From the NCBI RefSeq assembly GCF_007004665.1, contig NZ_ML660068.1, positions 1 through 57,005 on the forward strand: 57,005 nucleotides of DNA, read 5' to 3'. Below are positions 16,472 through 23,876 of the stretch, in pieces. Each line of letters begins with the position of its first letter. Positions within the stretch are counted from its first letter, which is position 1. The stretch is from Denitrobaculum tricleocarpae (GTDB lineage: Bacteria > Pseudomonadota > Alphaproteobacteria > Kiloniellales > Kiloniellaceae). The notes under the pieces were generated by a model. That model did no database searches. It saw only the letters and a program-made list of their open reading frames with translations, and was not told where the DNA came from. The position numbers were made by a program, and so were the translations under genes.

Positions 16472-17374
16472 TCAGTTCTCCTGCAGGAATTTCTCCAGCT
16501 CCGCGCGGCTGGGTGTTCCGGCGCGTCCGCCGGGCCGGGTGCACTTCAGGGCTGCGGCGGCGGTTGCGAAGCGCATTGCCTCGGCAAGAGGCTGCCGTTC
16601 CCCCAGGGCGAGAGCAAAGGCGCCGTGAAAGACATCGCCCGCGCCCAGGGTGTCGACGACCGTGACGGGAAAGGCGGGCTGATGGCCGCTGTTGCCCTCA
16701 CCGTCGATCCAGAAGCAGCCCTCTGCGCCTGCTGTCACGGCAACAATTCCCTGGGTCTTGCTGCGCGCGGCCGCCAGTCCTGCCCGCGCATCCTCCTGGC
16801 CGGTAAAGGCCCGCAGCGCGGGTGCGGAGAAGACGACATGACTGGCGGCCTCGACCAGCGGCGCAATGGCCTCTGGCTCCGATGTCAGATCCGCATCCAG
16901 CACCGAGGTCGTTCCGCTTTGCCGCGCGGCCGCCAGGAGGCTTTTTGCGCCCTGCGGCCAACGCAGGTCGGCCAGCACGACATCCGCCGCCGCCACCTGT
17001 TCCAGGGGAAGCCAGGCGGGGTCGCCGTCGAGGCCGGGGTCGCCGGGTGTCACGATCATGCGCTCGCCCGCTGCGTCGATCAGAACGACGGCAAGGCCCG
17101 AGTTTCTATTTGGGAAACGGCGGACATTCGCCGTGTCGACGCCATAGGATTGAAGGTCGGCGAGGATTCTCCGTCCGACGTCATCCTCGCCCACGCGGCT
17201 CCAGAGCGCCGTTTCCGCACCCAGCCGTGCGGCCGCCGCGGCAGCGGTCGCCGCCGGGCCGCCGCCGACTTCGGTAAAGGACTTGGCGAAGTTCTTGCCG
17301 CCGCCGCTCGGTAAGTGTTCAAGCGTAAAAATCTGGTCCCAAACCGCCAGCCCCAGGCAGATCACTTTCGTCAT
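16472..17374 (-). CDS. PfkB-family sugar kinase, YihV (sulfofructose kinase)-like
   Basis: 300 aa ribokinase-fold kinase. It aligns with E. coli YihV without gaps over the first 140 residues as I recall that sequence: EVGGGPAATAA at 35-45, DVVLADLRW at 131-139, and near the C-terminus VVDTLGAGDVFHGA (catalytic Asp, anion hole) and AALKCTRPGGRAG. Of the three residues reported to bind the sulfonate in YihV (Lys27, Asn109, Arg138), K27 and R138 are kept and position 109 is Thr. It would phosphorylate the ketose made by the isomerase, ready for the aldolase. It heads the minus-strand cluster with the DeoR gene 28 bases downstream. Confidence 0.85.
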   Translation of the reverse strand: MTKVICLGLAVWDQIFTLEHLPSGGGKNFAKSFTEVGGGPAATAAAAAARLGAETALWSRVGEDDVGRRILADLQSYGVDTANVRRFPNRNSGLAVVLIDAAGERMIVTPGDPGLDGDPAWLPLEQVAAADVVLADLRWPQGAKSLLAAARQSGTTSVLDADLTSEPEAIAPLVEAASHVVFSAPALRAFTGQEDARAGLAAARSKTQGIVAVTAGAEGCFWIDGEGNSGHQPAFPVTVVDTLGAGDVFHGAFALALGERQPLAEAMRFATAAAALKCTRPGGRAGTPSRAELEKFLQEN

Positions 17375-17506
17375 TCAGGCAGGAGTCCGCGTTGCTTTCT
17401 GTTTCTCGCATTCCCTTCCTAGGATCGCGAAAAATGAGCGAAATGCAACATCGGTTGCGCAAAAACCAACATTGTGGACAGAGCCTTCAACCGGCGCAGG
17501 TGCGGG

Positions 17507-18670
17507 TCAGCTGCTCCCAGACAGGCAGTTTTTCATGCTGGACGCCATGCTGCGGATCAGGTCGAGGTAGAGATCCGGGCCGTCGCCAGCCTGTTCTGTC
17601 CCCAGGGGGTCGAGCACGCCGGAGCGGGCGTTGGTGCCCTCGGTCACCACCTGAACCAGCTTGGGTTCGAACTGCGGTTCCGCAAAGACACAGGTCTCGC
17701 CGAGCGCCCGCACGCGCTCCTGGATCTCCGCGACCCGCTGGGCGCCGGGAATCACCTCGGGGCTGACGGTGATGGAACCTGCGGCCGTCACGCCGAAGCG
17801 GTTTTCGAAGTACTGGTAGGCGTCGTGGAAAACGATAAAGGATTTGGCACGGACCGGTGCCAGATCGGCTGCGACTTCGCTGGTCAGCGCGTCGATGCGC
17901 TTGGCATAGCTCTCGGCATTCGCCTCGTAGGTCGCGGCGTTGGCCGGATCGAGCGCCACGAGGGCTTCTTCGATCTCATGCAGCATGGCCTTGGCGTTCT
18001 CCGGATCGAGCCAGAGGTGCATGTCGATCTCGCCGTGGGCATGCTCGTCATGATCATGCTTGTCATGGTCATGGTCATGGTCGTCGTGGGCATGTTCTTC
18101 GTGAGCATGTTTGTCGTGGTCATGATCGTCGTGGGCATGCTCATCATGATCATGTTTGTCGTGATCATGTTCTTCGTGAGCATGTTCATCATGGTCGTGT
18201 TTGTCGTGGTCGTGATCATCGTGGCCATGCTCTTCATGGCCGTGATCGTGCTTCTCGAAGGGGCCGCCCTCGCGGAACTCCAGTTTGGTCAGATCGTGCG
18301 CTTCGCTCAGGGTGACCAGTTTCGCATTTTCACCCAGGCTTTCGATCGGTTTTTCCAAAAAGGCCTCGAGGTCAGGACCGATCCAGAAGACCAGCTTGGC
18401 GTTTTGAAGATTCCGGGCTTCCGACGGGCGCAGGCTGTAGCGGTGCGGTGAGGCCGCGCCCTTTACGATCAGGCCGGGTTCGCCGACACCCTCCATGACC
18501 GCGCTCACCAGGGAGTGCACCGGTTTGATGGAGGTGACGACGGCGCCTTCCTCGAGGGCGGCGGCAGACGGGATTTTCATCAGGGCGACGACAGAAACCG
18601 TAGCCAGGGCGAGGGCTGTGGATCGCAGATGTCTGTCCGTCAAGCCCTTGAGAAGTCCGTTGATTTGCAT
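17507..18670 (-). CDS. znuA: Zinc ABC transporter binding protein ZnuA
   Basis: 387 aa periplasmic cluster-9 metal-binding protein. A signal peptide (about residues 1-38, ending PSAAALEE) precedes SIKPVHSLVSAV. Ligand histidines are expected at H60ish, in IDMHLWLDP and in FHDAYQYF. Between about residues 138 and 220 lies a very long His/Asp/Glu-rich loop of HDHD/HEEH-type repeats, the zinc-scavenging loop of ZnuA but unusually long. It is divergent from znuC-znuB-zur, with a candidate Zur box between them. It delivers zinc to ZnuBC at the inner membrane. Confidence 0.95.
   Translation of the reverse strand: MQINGLLKGLTDRHLRSTALALATVSVVALMKIPSAAALEEGAVVTSIKPVHSLVSAVMEGVGEPGLIVKGAASPHRYSLRPSEARNLQNAKLVFWIGPDLEAFLEKPIESLGENAKLVTLSEAHDLTKLEFREGGPFEKHDHGHEEHGHDDHDHDKHDHDEHAHEEHDHDKHDHDEHAHDDHDHDKHAHEEHAHDDHDHDHDKHDHDEHAHGEIDMHLWLDPENAKAMLHEIEEALVALDPANAATYEANAESYAKRIDALTSEVAADLAPVRAKSFIVFHDAYQYFENRFGVTAAGSITVSPEVIPGAQRVAEIQERVRALGETCVFAEPQFEPKLVQVVTEGTNARSGVLDPLGTEQAGDGPDLYLDLIRSMASSMKNCLSGSS
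18036..18258 (-). repeat. Histidine-rich coding repeat in znuA
   Basis: Imperfect short direct repeats of catGATcat/GAGcat type encode alternating His with Asp, Glu and Lys. They form the flexible metal-binding loop of ZnuA. The repetitiveness makes the region liable to length changes by slippage and to assembly errors. Confidence 0.85.
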
Positions 18671-18711
18671 TCCTGGCAGCCTTTGTTGAACGTTTCGTCG
18701 TTTGCGTCGAT

Positions 18712-18728
18712 ATGTTATGACATTACAT
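18712..18728. promoter_or_regulatory. Probable Zur box
   Basis: ATGTTATGACATTACAT is a 17-bp inverted repeat (14 of 17 positions symmetric) lying between divergent znuA and znuC. Its ATGTTAT...AT half-site resembles the alphaproteobacterial Zur operator. Zur itself is encoded as the last gene of znuCB-zur, so the site likely represses both directions when zinc is plentiful. Confidence 0.7.
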
Positions 18729-18898
18729 CATATTTGTGAAACGCTATAACCTATGCAATACAGAGACGCAAGCGCGAGTGCGAGCCGGTTCTGTCGAATC
18801 CCTCACGAACGCTGCTCGTCTGCGTTAGTGAGCGGTGGAAACTGCCTGTATTGCCTGAGCAGACGAGTTTTGGTGGCCGCTTGGATATGAAGGATAGA

Positions 18899-19831
18899 AT
18901 GGAACAGGCTGCAGCAGCACCGAAAACGCTGGTTGAGGCGCGCGGGATCGGTTTGCGCCGGGCGGGCCGCTGGCTGGTCAGCGGCGTGGATCTCGCGGTC
19001 AAAGCGGGCGAGATCGTGACCCTGATCGGACCCAATGGTTCGGGCAAGAGCACAACCGCGAAAATCACGATCGGGATCCAGAAGCCGGACAGCGGCCAGG
19101 TGACGCGTGCCAGGGGCCTGCGCATCGGCTACGTGCCGCAAAAGCTCACCATCGACTGGACCTTGCCGCTGACCGTGGCCCGCCTGATGACCCTGACGGG
19201 CCGCTATGGCACACCCGAAGTCACGCAAGCCCTTGAGGAGGTCGGCATAGCCCACCTGGCGCAGGCCGAGGTTCAGCATCTCTCCGGCGGCGAGTTCCAG
19301 CGCGCGCTTCTGGCCCGGGCCATGATCGGCAAGCCCGATCTGCTGGTGCTCGATGAGCCTGTCCAGGGTGTCGACTTCGCGGGCGAGGTCGCGCTCTACA
19401 ATCTGATCCGGGAAATCCGGGACCGGACCGGCTGCGGTATCCTGCTGATCTCCCACGACCTTCACGTGGTCATGGCCGAGACCGACACGGTGGTTTGTCT
19501 TAACGGCCATGTCTGCTGCCGGGGTACGCCGGAGTCCGTCGTGACCAGCCCTGAGTACCTGCAGCTCTTCGGCAGCCGGGCCGCCGAGACCCTCGCGGTC
19601 TACCGCCATCATCACGACCATACACATCTGCCCGACGGCCGGGTGCAGCGCGCGGACGGCGTGATCCTGGGCGACGGGCACGCGCACGGCGACCATGCGC
19701 ATTGTGATCACAGCCAACAGATTCCAGCCGAGCCTCAGACGCTGCCCGAGGCCGGGGCGGGCGTGAGCCCTCTGCCTGAACCGGCGGCCAAGGATCAGAC
19801 CCGGGACCCGGAGGCCGCCAATGCTCGATGA
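18899..19831 (+). CDS. znuC: Zinc ABC transporter ATP-binding protein ZnuC
   Basis: 310 aa. Walker A GPNGSGKST, signature LSGGEFQRALLARA, Walker B LLVLDEP and the switch histidine in LLISHDLHVVMAE are all present. Translation probably starts at ATG 18899 (AAGGAT just upstream); ATG 18887 and TTG 18851 are alternatives in frame. After about residue 250 the protein carries a His-rich tail (RHHHDHTHLPDG..., GHAHGDHAHCDH) and a proline-rich end, longer than the roughly 250-residue core. The tail may bind zinc. The last 11 bases overlap znuB. It powers zinc import with ZnuB and ZnuA. Confidence 0.93.
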   Translation: MEQAAAAPKTLVEARGIGLRRAGRWLVSGVDLAVKAGEIVTLIGPNGSGKSTTAKITIGIQKPDSGQVTRARGLRIGYVPQKLTIDWTLPLTVARLMTLTGRYGTPEVTQALEEVGIAHLAQAEVQHLSGGEFQRALLARAMIGKPDLLVLDEPVQGVDFAGEVALYNLIREIRDRTGCGILLISHDLHVVMAETDTVVCLNGHVCCRGTPESVVTSPEYLQLFGSRAAETLAVYRHHHDHTHLPDGRVQRADGVILGDGHAHGDHAHCDHSQQIPAEPQTLPEAGAGVSPLPEPAAKDQTRDPEAANAR

Positions 19832-20645
19832 TTTCTTCGTTCGCGCGCTGGTCGCCGGTGTTGGGCTGGCTTTGGTCACCGGACCGCTTGGCTGCTTCAT
19901 CGTCTGGCGGCGCATGGCCTATTTCGGTGACACCATGGCCCATTCGGCTCTCTTGGGTGTCGCCCTGGCGTTTCTTTTCGATATCAATCTGATCCTCGGC
20001 GTTTTCCTCGTCGCGGCGCTGGTCTCCGTCGCCTTGCTGCTGCTCCAACGGCGCGGCGTGCTCTCGACCGATGCGCTGCTGGGTATCCTCTCCCACTCGA
20101 CCCTGGCTCTGGGGCTGGTCATGGTCGCCTTTATGACCTGGGTGCGGATCGATCTCATGGGCTTCCTTTTCGGCGATATTCTGGCCGTATCCCGGCCGGA
20201 TATTCTGGTGATCTACGCCGGCGGTACGCTGATCCTGGGGCTGCTGATCTGGATGTGGCGGCCGCTTCTGGCCGCGACGGTCAGTACGGAGCTGGCCGAG
20301 GCCGAGGGCATGCGTCCGGAAGTTTCGCGTGTGGTCCTGATGCTGTTGATGGCCTGCGTCATTGCCATCGCCATGAAGATCGTCGGTATTCTGCTAATCA
20401 CGGCATTGCTGATCATTCCGGCGGCGACGGCAAGACGCTTTGCCGGGACACCGGAACAGATGGCGGTGATGGCGTCGTTCCTGGGTGCCGCCGCCGTCGT
20501 GGGCGGGCTCTTCGGGTCTTTGCGCTTCGACACGCCTTCGGGACCCTCGATTGTGGTCGCGGCCCTGGCTTTCTTCCTCTTGAGCCTTTTATATGGCGGC
20601 AGGCTCAAAGCCCGCCTGACCGCCTCTAACGGGAGTTCCACATGA
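19821..20645 (+). CDS. znuB: Zinc ABC transporter permease ZnuB
   Basis: 274 aa, about eight hydrophobic segments, ABC-3 family. RRMAYFGDTMAHSALLGVAL near residue 32-50 is the family hallmark. GGAGG lies 10 bases before the ATG, inside the 3' end of znuC. The stop overlaps the zur start (ATGA at 20642-20645). It is the inner-membrane channel for zinc uptake. Confidence 0.94.
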   Translation: MLDDFFVRALVAGVGLALVTGPLGCFIVWRRMAYFGDTMAHSALLGVALAFLFDINLILGVFLVAALVSVALLLLQRRGVLSTDALLGILSHSTLALGLVMVAFMTWVRIDLMGFLFGDILAVSRPDILVIYAGGTLILGLLIWMWRPLLAATVSTELAEAEGMRPEVSRVVLMLLMACVIAIAMKIVGILLITALLIIPAATARRFAGTPEQMAVMASFLGAAAVVGGLFGSLRFDTPSGPSIVVAALAFFLLSLLYGGRLKARLTASNGSST

Positions 20646-21043
20646 CGGCGCCGCTTCCCAACCTGACCAAGAATCAGTCGCTCGTGTTCGAAACCCTCGC
20701 CGAAGCCGGCGCGCCCTTGAGCGCCTATACGATCCTCGACCAGCTGCGCGAGCACGGCTTTCGCGCCCCGCTGCAGGTTTACCGCGCTCTCGACAAGCTT
20801 CTGGAGCGCGGGCTGATCCACCGGCTGGAGAGCCTGAACGCCTTTGTCGCTTGCCAGCACAAGCATAGCCACGGTCACCAGGGCGCGACGGTCTTCGTGA
20901 TCTGCGGGACCTGCGGCGACGTGAACGAACTGCACGACCAGGTGATCAACGATCAGATTATGCGCCGGGCGGTCGAACAGAAATTCCAGGTGGAAAGCGC
21001 GATGGTCGAACTGCGCGGCCGCTGTTCGGGCTGTGCGGACTGA
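20642..21043 (+). CDS. zur: Zinc uptake regulator Zur (Fur family)
   Basis: 133 aa Fur-family repressor. The winged helix occupies about residues 10-65 (APLQVYRALDKLLERG). CQHKHSHGHQ follows at 71-80. Structural zinc cysteines come in two CxxC pairs, C88/C91 and C128/C131. It is the last gene of znuCB-zur and translationally coupled to znuB, which identifies it as Zur rather than Fur or PerR. It should bind the palindrome at 18712-18728. Confidence 0.94.
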   Translation: MTAPLPNLTKNQSLVFETLAEAGAPLSAYTILDQLREHGFRAPLQVYRALDKLLERGLIHRLESLNAFVACQHKHSHGHQGATVFVICGTCGDVNELHDQVINDQIMRRAVEQKFQVESAMVELRGRCSGCAD

Positions 21044-21063
21044 GTCTGTGGTGGTGAAACTGC

Positions 21064-22098
21064 TCAGTTAAGCAGATCGAAGGCATCACCCCAGCAGTCG
21101 GCGACCTTATAGCCTTCCGGATAGGGATCGCTCGGGTCGAGACCGATCTGGTGGAAGCCGTGAATCCATCCCCGCCCGGTAATGCGGGGCAGGATCGCGG
21201 CGCGCCCGACCAAAGTCGTAGCACCGGCAATCTCAACCTTGAAACGGCTGTCGATGATCGAGCGTGCGGTAAAGCTGTCGCCGGCCTTGGCCTCACCGCG
21301 CGCCGCCATGACCGCGAGCCGGGCCGAATTGCCGGTGCCGCAGGGGGAGCGGTCGATCCGCCCCGGCGGCATGATGGTCGCGCCCTTGAGTTCGCCTTCA
21401 GCGTTATGGGACACGAACATGACGTAGGAGATCCCCTCCAGGCCCGGAATTTCCGGATGTGAGATCTCGAGCTGCTGGTTGATGGCGCGGTGGATCCGGC
21501 TGCCGGCATCGACCAGATGGCGCGCCGTATCCGGACCGATCTTGGTGTCAATCACCGCCGGATCGACCAGCGCGTAGAAGATGCCGCCGAAAGCAATATC
21601 GACGGAGACCTCGCCGATGCCTTCGACCTCGACCTTTGCGTCCAGCTGATCGGCGAAGCAGGGCGTCATGGCGAGCGACACGCTCTCGCACTTCCCCTCC
21701 CGGCAGGTTGCGGTTGCGGTCACCAGTCCGGCGGCGGTGTCCAGGGTGACGACGGTTTCGGGCTCGTGCATCTCCAGAATGCCGGTCTCCAACAGGACCG
21801 TGACCACACAGATGGCGTTGGAGCCGGACATGGCATGGGCCTTGTCGCCCTGCAGGCAGATGAAGCCGGCATCCGCGTCGGGGTGGCAGGGCGGAAACAG
21901 CAGGTTGGTGCTCATTTGCGCCGTGCCGCGCGGCTCGAAGACCAGGAACTTGCGCAGGGAATCGTCGACTTCGTTCAGATAGCGCAGCTTCTCCAGAATG
22001 CTGTCGCCGGGAACATCCAGAACACCACCGGTGACCACGCGTCCGATCTCTCCCTCGGCGTGGGCTTCCACAAGATTTACCGTTTTCTTCCAACGCAT
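21064..22098 (-). CDS. Proline racemase superfamily enzyme, Ser-Cys type
   Basis: 344 aa member of the proline racemase/4-hydroxyproline epimerase/trans-3-hydroxyproline dehydratase superfamily. The first catalytic position is Ser91 (MSGSNA, where racemases have MCG) and the second is Cys253 (DRSPCGTGNSA). Ser-Cys members are a minority class, distinct from Cys-Cys epimerases and Cys-Thr dehydratases. As I recall they act on hydroxyprolines as 3- or 4-hydroxyproline epimerase and/or dehydratase. GGAAGC precedes the ATG. The gene is divergent from an SDR and a beta-hydroxyacid dehydrogenase across 111 bp. No other hydroxyproline genes (oxidase, deaminase) are adjacent, so the substrate is uncertain. 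Confidence 0.85.
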   Translation of the reverse strand: MRWKKTVNLVEAHAEGEIGRVVTGGVLDVPGDSILEKLRYLNEVDDSLRKFLVFEPRGTAQMSTNLLFPPCHPDADAGFICLQGDKAHAMSGSNAICVVTVLLETGILEMHEPETVVTLDTAAGLVTATATCREGKCESVSLAMTPCFADQLDAKVEVEGIGEVSVDIAFGGIFYALVDPAVIDTKIGPDTARHLVDAGSRIHRAINQQLEISHPEIPGLEGISYVMFVSHNAEGELKGATIMPPGRIDRSPCGTGNSARLAVMAARGEAKAGDSFTARSIIDSRFKVEIAGATTLVGRAAILPRITGRGWIHGFHQIGLDPSDPYPEGYKVADCWGDAFDLLN

Positions 22099-22209
22099 TG
22101 AGAGCTTCCAGTCTTCGGGAAAATTTTCCGATTAAAGCCATCGCCTTTCGCGGGACCTCAACCTACACTCCAGCCTTAACACGAAAACTTTGACGGTTGG
22201 AGGGATTGA

Positions 22210-22950
22210 ATGGGACGTCTGGCGGGAAAGACGGTTGTGATGACGGCGGCGGGCATGGGCATCGGTCGTGCCTGCGCGATTGCCATGGCCGAGGAGGGGG
22301 CCGAGGTCCATGCGACGGACATCGACCAGTCCTCGCTCGACAGTCTGGCGGAGGTCAATCCCAACCTGAAATGCCTGCGTCTCGACGTGACCGACGCCGC
22401 CGCGATCAGGGCGCTCCCGGAGCGGATTCCGGTCCCGGACGTGCTCTTCAACTGCGCGGGCTATGTGCACGACGGGACACTGCTGGATGCGGACGACGCG
22501 GCCTGGGAACGTTCCTTTCAGATCAACGTGCGCTCCCATGCCCGCATGATCGAGGCTTTCCTGCCCGCAATGATCGAGAGAGGCGGCGGCTCCATCATCA
22601 ATATGGCGACGGTGGCCTCCAGCCTGACCGGTGTGGCCAGCCGCTGTGTCTACAGCGCCACCAAGGGGGCGGTCCTGGGCCTGACCAAGTCGATTGCCAA
22701 GGATTATGTGACCGACAGAATCCGCTGCAACGCGGTCTGCCCGGGCACGGTCTTCACGCCTTCGCTCAAGGCGCGCATGGCGGCCAGCGGCGACTATGAC
22801 AAGGCTTACGAGGCAATGCTGGACCGCCAGCCGACCCGTGAAATGACGCATCCGGAAGATATCGCGCCGATCGTTGTCTATCTGGCTTCGGACGAATCGA
22901 AGGTGGCGACGGGACAGTTTTTCGTGGTCGACGGCGGCTGGACGATTTGA
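22210..22950 (+). CDS. Short-chain dehydrogenase (BDH2/DHRS6-like)
   Basis: 246 aa classical SDR with TAAGMGIGRA as NAD loop (about residues 12-22), NCAG, catalytic Ser in NMATVASS and YSATKGAVLGL. The C-terminus ends FFVVDGGWTI. The sequence, with RCNAVCPGTVFTPSL, recalls 3-hydroxybutyrate dehydrogenase type 2 and 2-keto-3-deoxy-L-fuconate dehydrogenase. GGAGGG lies six bases before the ATG. The next gene starts 30 bases after its stop and is probably co-transcribed. A role in sugar-acid or deoxy-sugar-acid oxidation fits best but is not proven. Confidence 0.87.
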   Translation: MGRLAGKTVVMTAAGMGIGRACAIAMAEEGAEVHATDIDQSSLDSLAEVNPNLKCLRLDVTDAAAIRALPERIPVPDVLFNCAGYVHDGTLLDADDAAWERSFQINVRSHARMIEAFLPAMIERGGGSIINMATVASSLTGVASRCVYSATKGAVLGLTKSIAKDYVTDRIRCNAVCPGTVFTPSLKARMAASGDYDKAYEAMLDRQPTREMTHPEDIAPIVVYLASDESKVATGQFFVVDGGWTI

Positions 22951-22979
22951 CGGCTTTTGAGAAGCGAGAGGGACGCGGG

Positions 22980-23855
22980 ATGCAGGTGGGTTTTATCGGC
23001 TTGGGTGCGATGGGCTTTGGGATGGCTGCAAATCTCCTGGCCAAAGGCTTCGGTCTTTCTGTGATCGCCAACCGGAACAGGCAACCTGTCGAAGCCTTGC
23101 TGGCGCTGGGTGCCAGCGAGTCAAAAAGCTACGAGGAGCTTGCGGCAGCGAGCGACGTTGTAATCCTCTGCCTGCCGGATTCCGACGTGGTCGAGCGGGT
23201 TGTCGCCGTGTTGGAGCCAGAGCTGCGCAAGGGACAGATTCTCATCGACACCGGAACCTCTTCACTCGCGTCGACCGCAAAGCTGGCGGGCCGGATGGAG
23301 GCGATCGGAGTTTCCTTCGCCGAGGCACCGCTGACCGGCGGCACCAGGCAGGCCGAGGCGGGTGAGCTTGGTGCCTTGGTCGGCGCCGAGGACGCGGTGT
23401 TCGAGCGCATAGAGCCAGTGCTGAGGGCCTTCTGCGCGGCGGTTCAGCATTTTGGCCCGGTGGGCGCGGGCGGCCGGGCCAAACTGGTGAACAACTACAT
23501 GGTGCTCGGCATTGCCGCTTTGGTGCTCGAAGCCTTCCATGCCGCGGACGTGGCCGGCGCCGATTGGGCGAAGCTTTACGACGTGGTCATCCGCGGGTCG
23601 GGCGATTCCGGTGTATTCCGGCGCATGATCGGCGGCGCGCTGGAGGACGATTTCAAAGGATATGTCTTCTCTGTGAAAGCGGCCCACAAGGACCTGCGTT
23701 ACATCGCGGAAATGAACAAAGAGTTGGGTCTGGCAACGCCTTTGAACAAGGCGGTGCTTGATATCTTCGCGCGGGCCGAAGCGCAGGGTTACGGCGAGCT
23801 CATGATCAGTGAACTGCTGCGCGGTGATATTCGAAAGCGGCTGGGAGCCGGTTAG
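22980..23855 (+). CDS. Beta-hydroxyacid dehydrogenase (3-HIBADH family)
   Basis: 291 aa NAD(P)-dependent enzyme of the 3-hydroxyisobutyrate/tartronate-semialdehyde reductase family. GFIGLGAMGFGMAANL is the Rossmann motif, PLTGGTRQAEAG replaces the substrate-binding PVSGG block, KLVNNYM contains the catalytic lysine and AHKDLRY lies near residue 235. The ATG at 22980 (GAGAGGGAC upstream) is preferred to an in-frame TTG at 22947. It follows the SDR. Possible jobs are reduction of tartronate or malonate semialdehyde or oxidation of a hydroxyacid. Malonate semialdehyde made by the adjacent inositol genes is one conceivable substrate. The gene ends facing the inositol genes. Confidence 0.85.
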   Translation: MQVGFIGLGAMGFGMAANLLAKGFGLSVIANRNRQPVEALLALGASESKSYEELAAASDVVILCLPDSDVVERVVAVLEPELRKGQILIDTGTSSLASTAKLAGRMEAIGVSFAEAPLTGGTRQAEAGELGALVGAEDAVFERIEPVLRAFCAAVQHFGPVGAGGRAKLVNNYMVLGIAALVLEAFHAADVAGADWAKLYDVVIRGSGDSGVFRRMIGGALEDDFKGYVFSVKAAHKDLRYIAEMNKELGLATPLNKAVLDIFARAEAQGYGELMISELLRGDIRKRLGAG

Positions 23856-23876
23856 ACTCCGCGTCGCTCGCCGCTT

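Noticed and set aside
16253-17314. 353-codon plus-strand frame overlapping the DeoR and kinase genes
   Set aside because: Composition and lack of domains mark it as a shadow of the minus-strand kinase.
18036-18258. Regularly spaced short repeats that could suggest a CRISPR-like array
   Set aside because: They are in-frame codons for the His/Asp-rich loop of ZnuA; no constant repeat with unique spacers is present.
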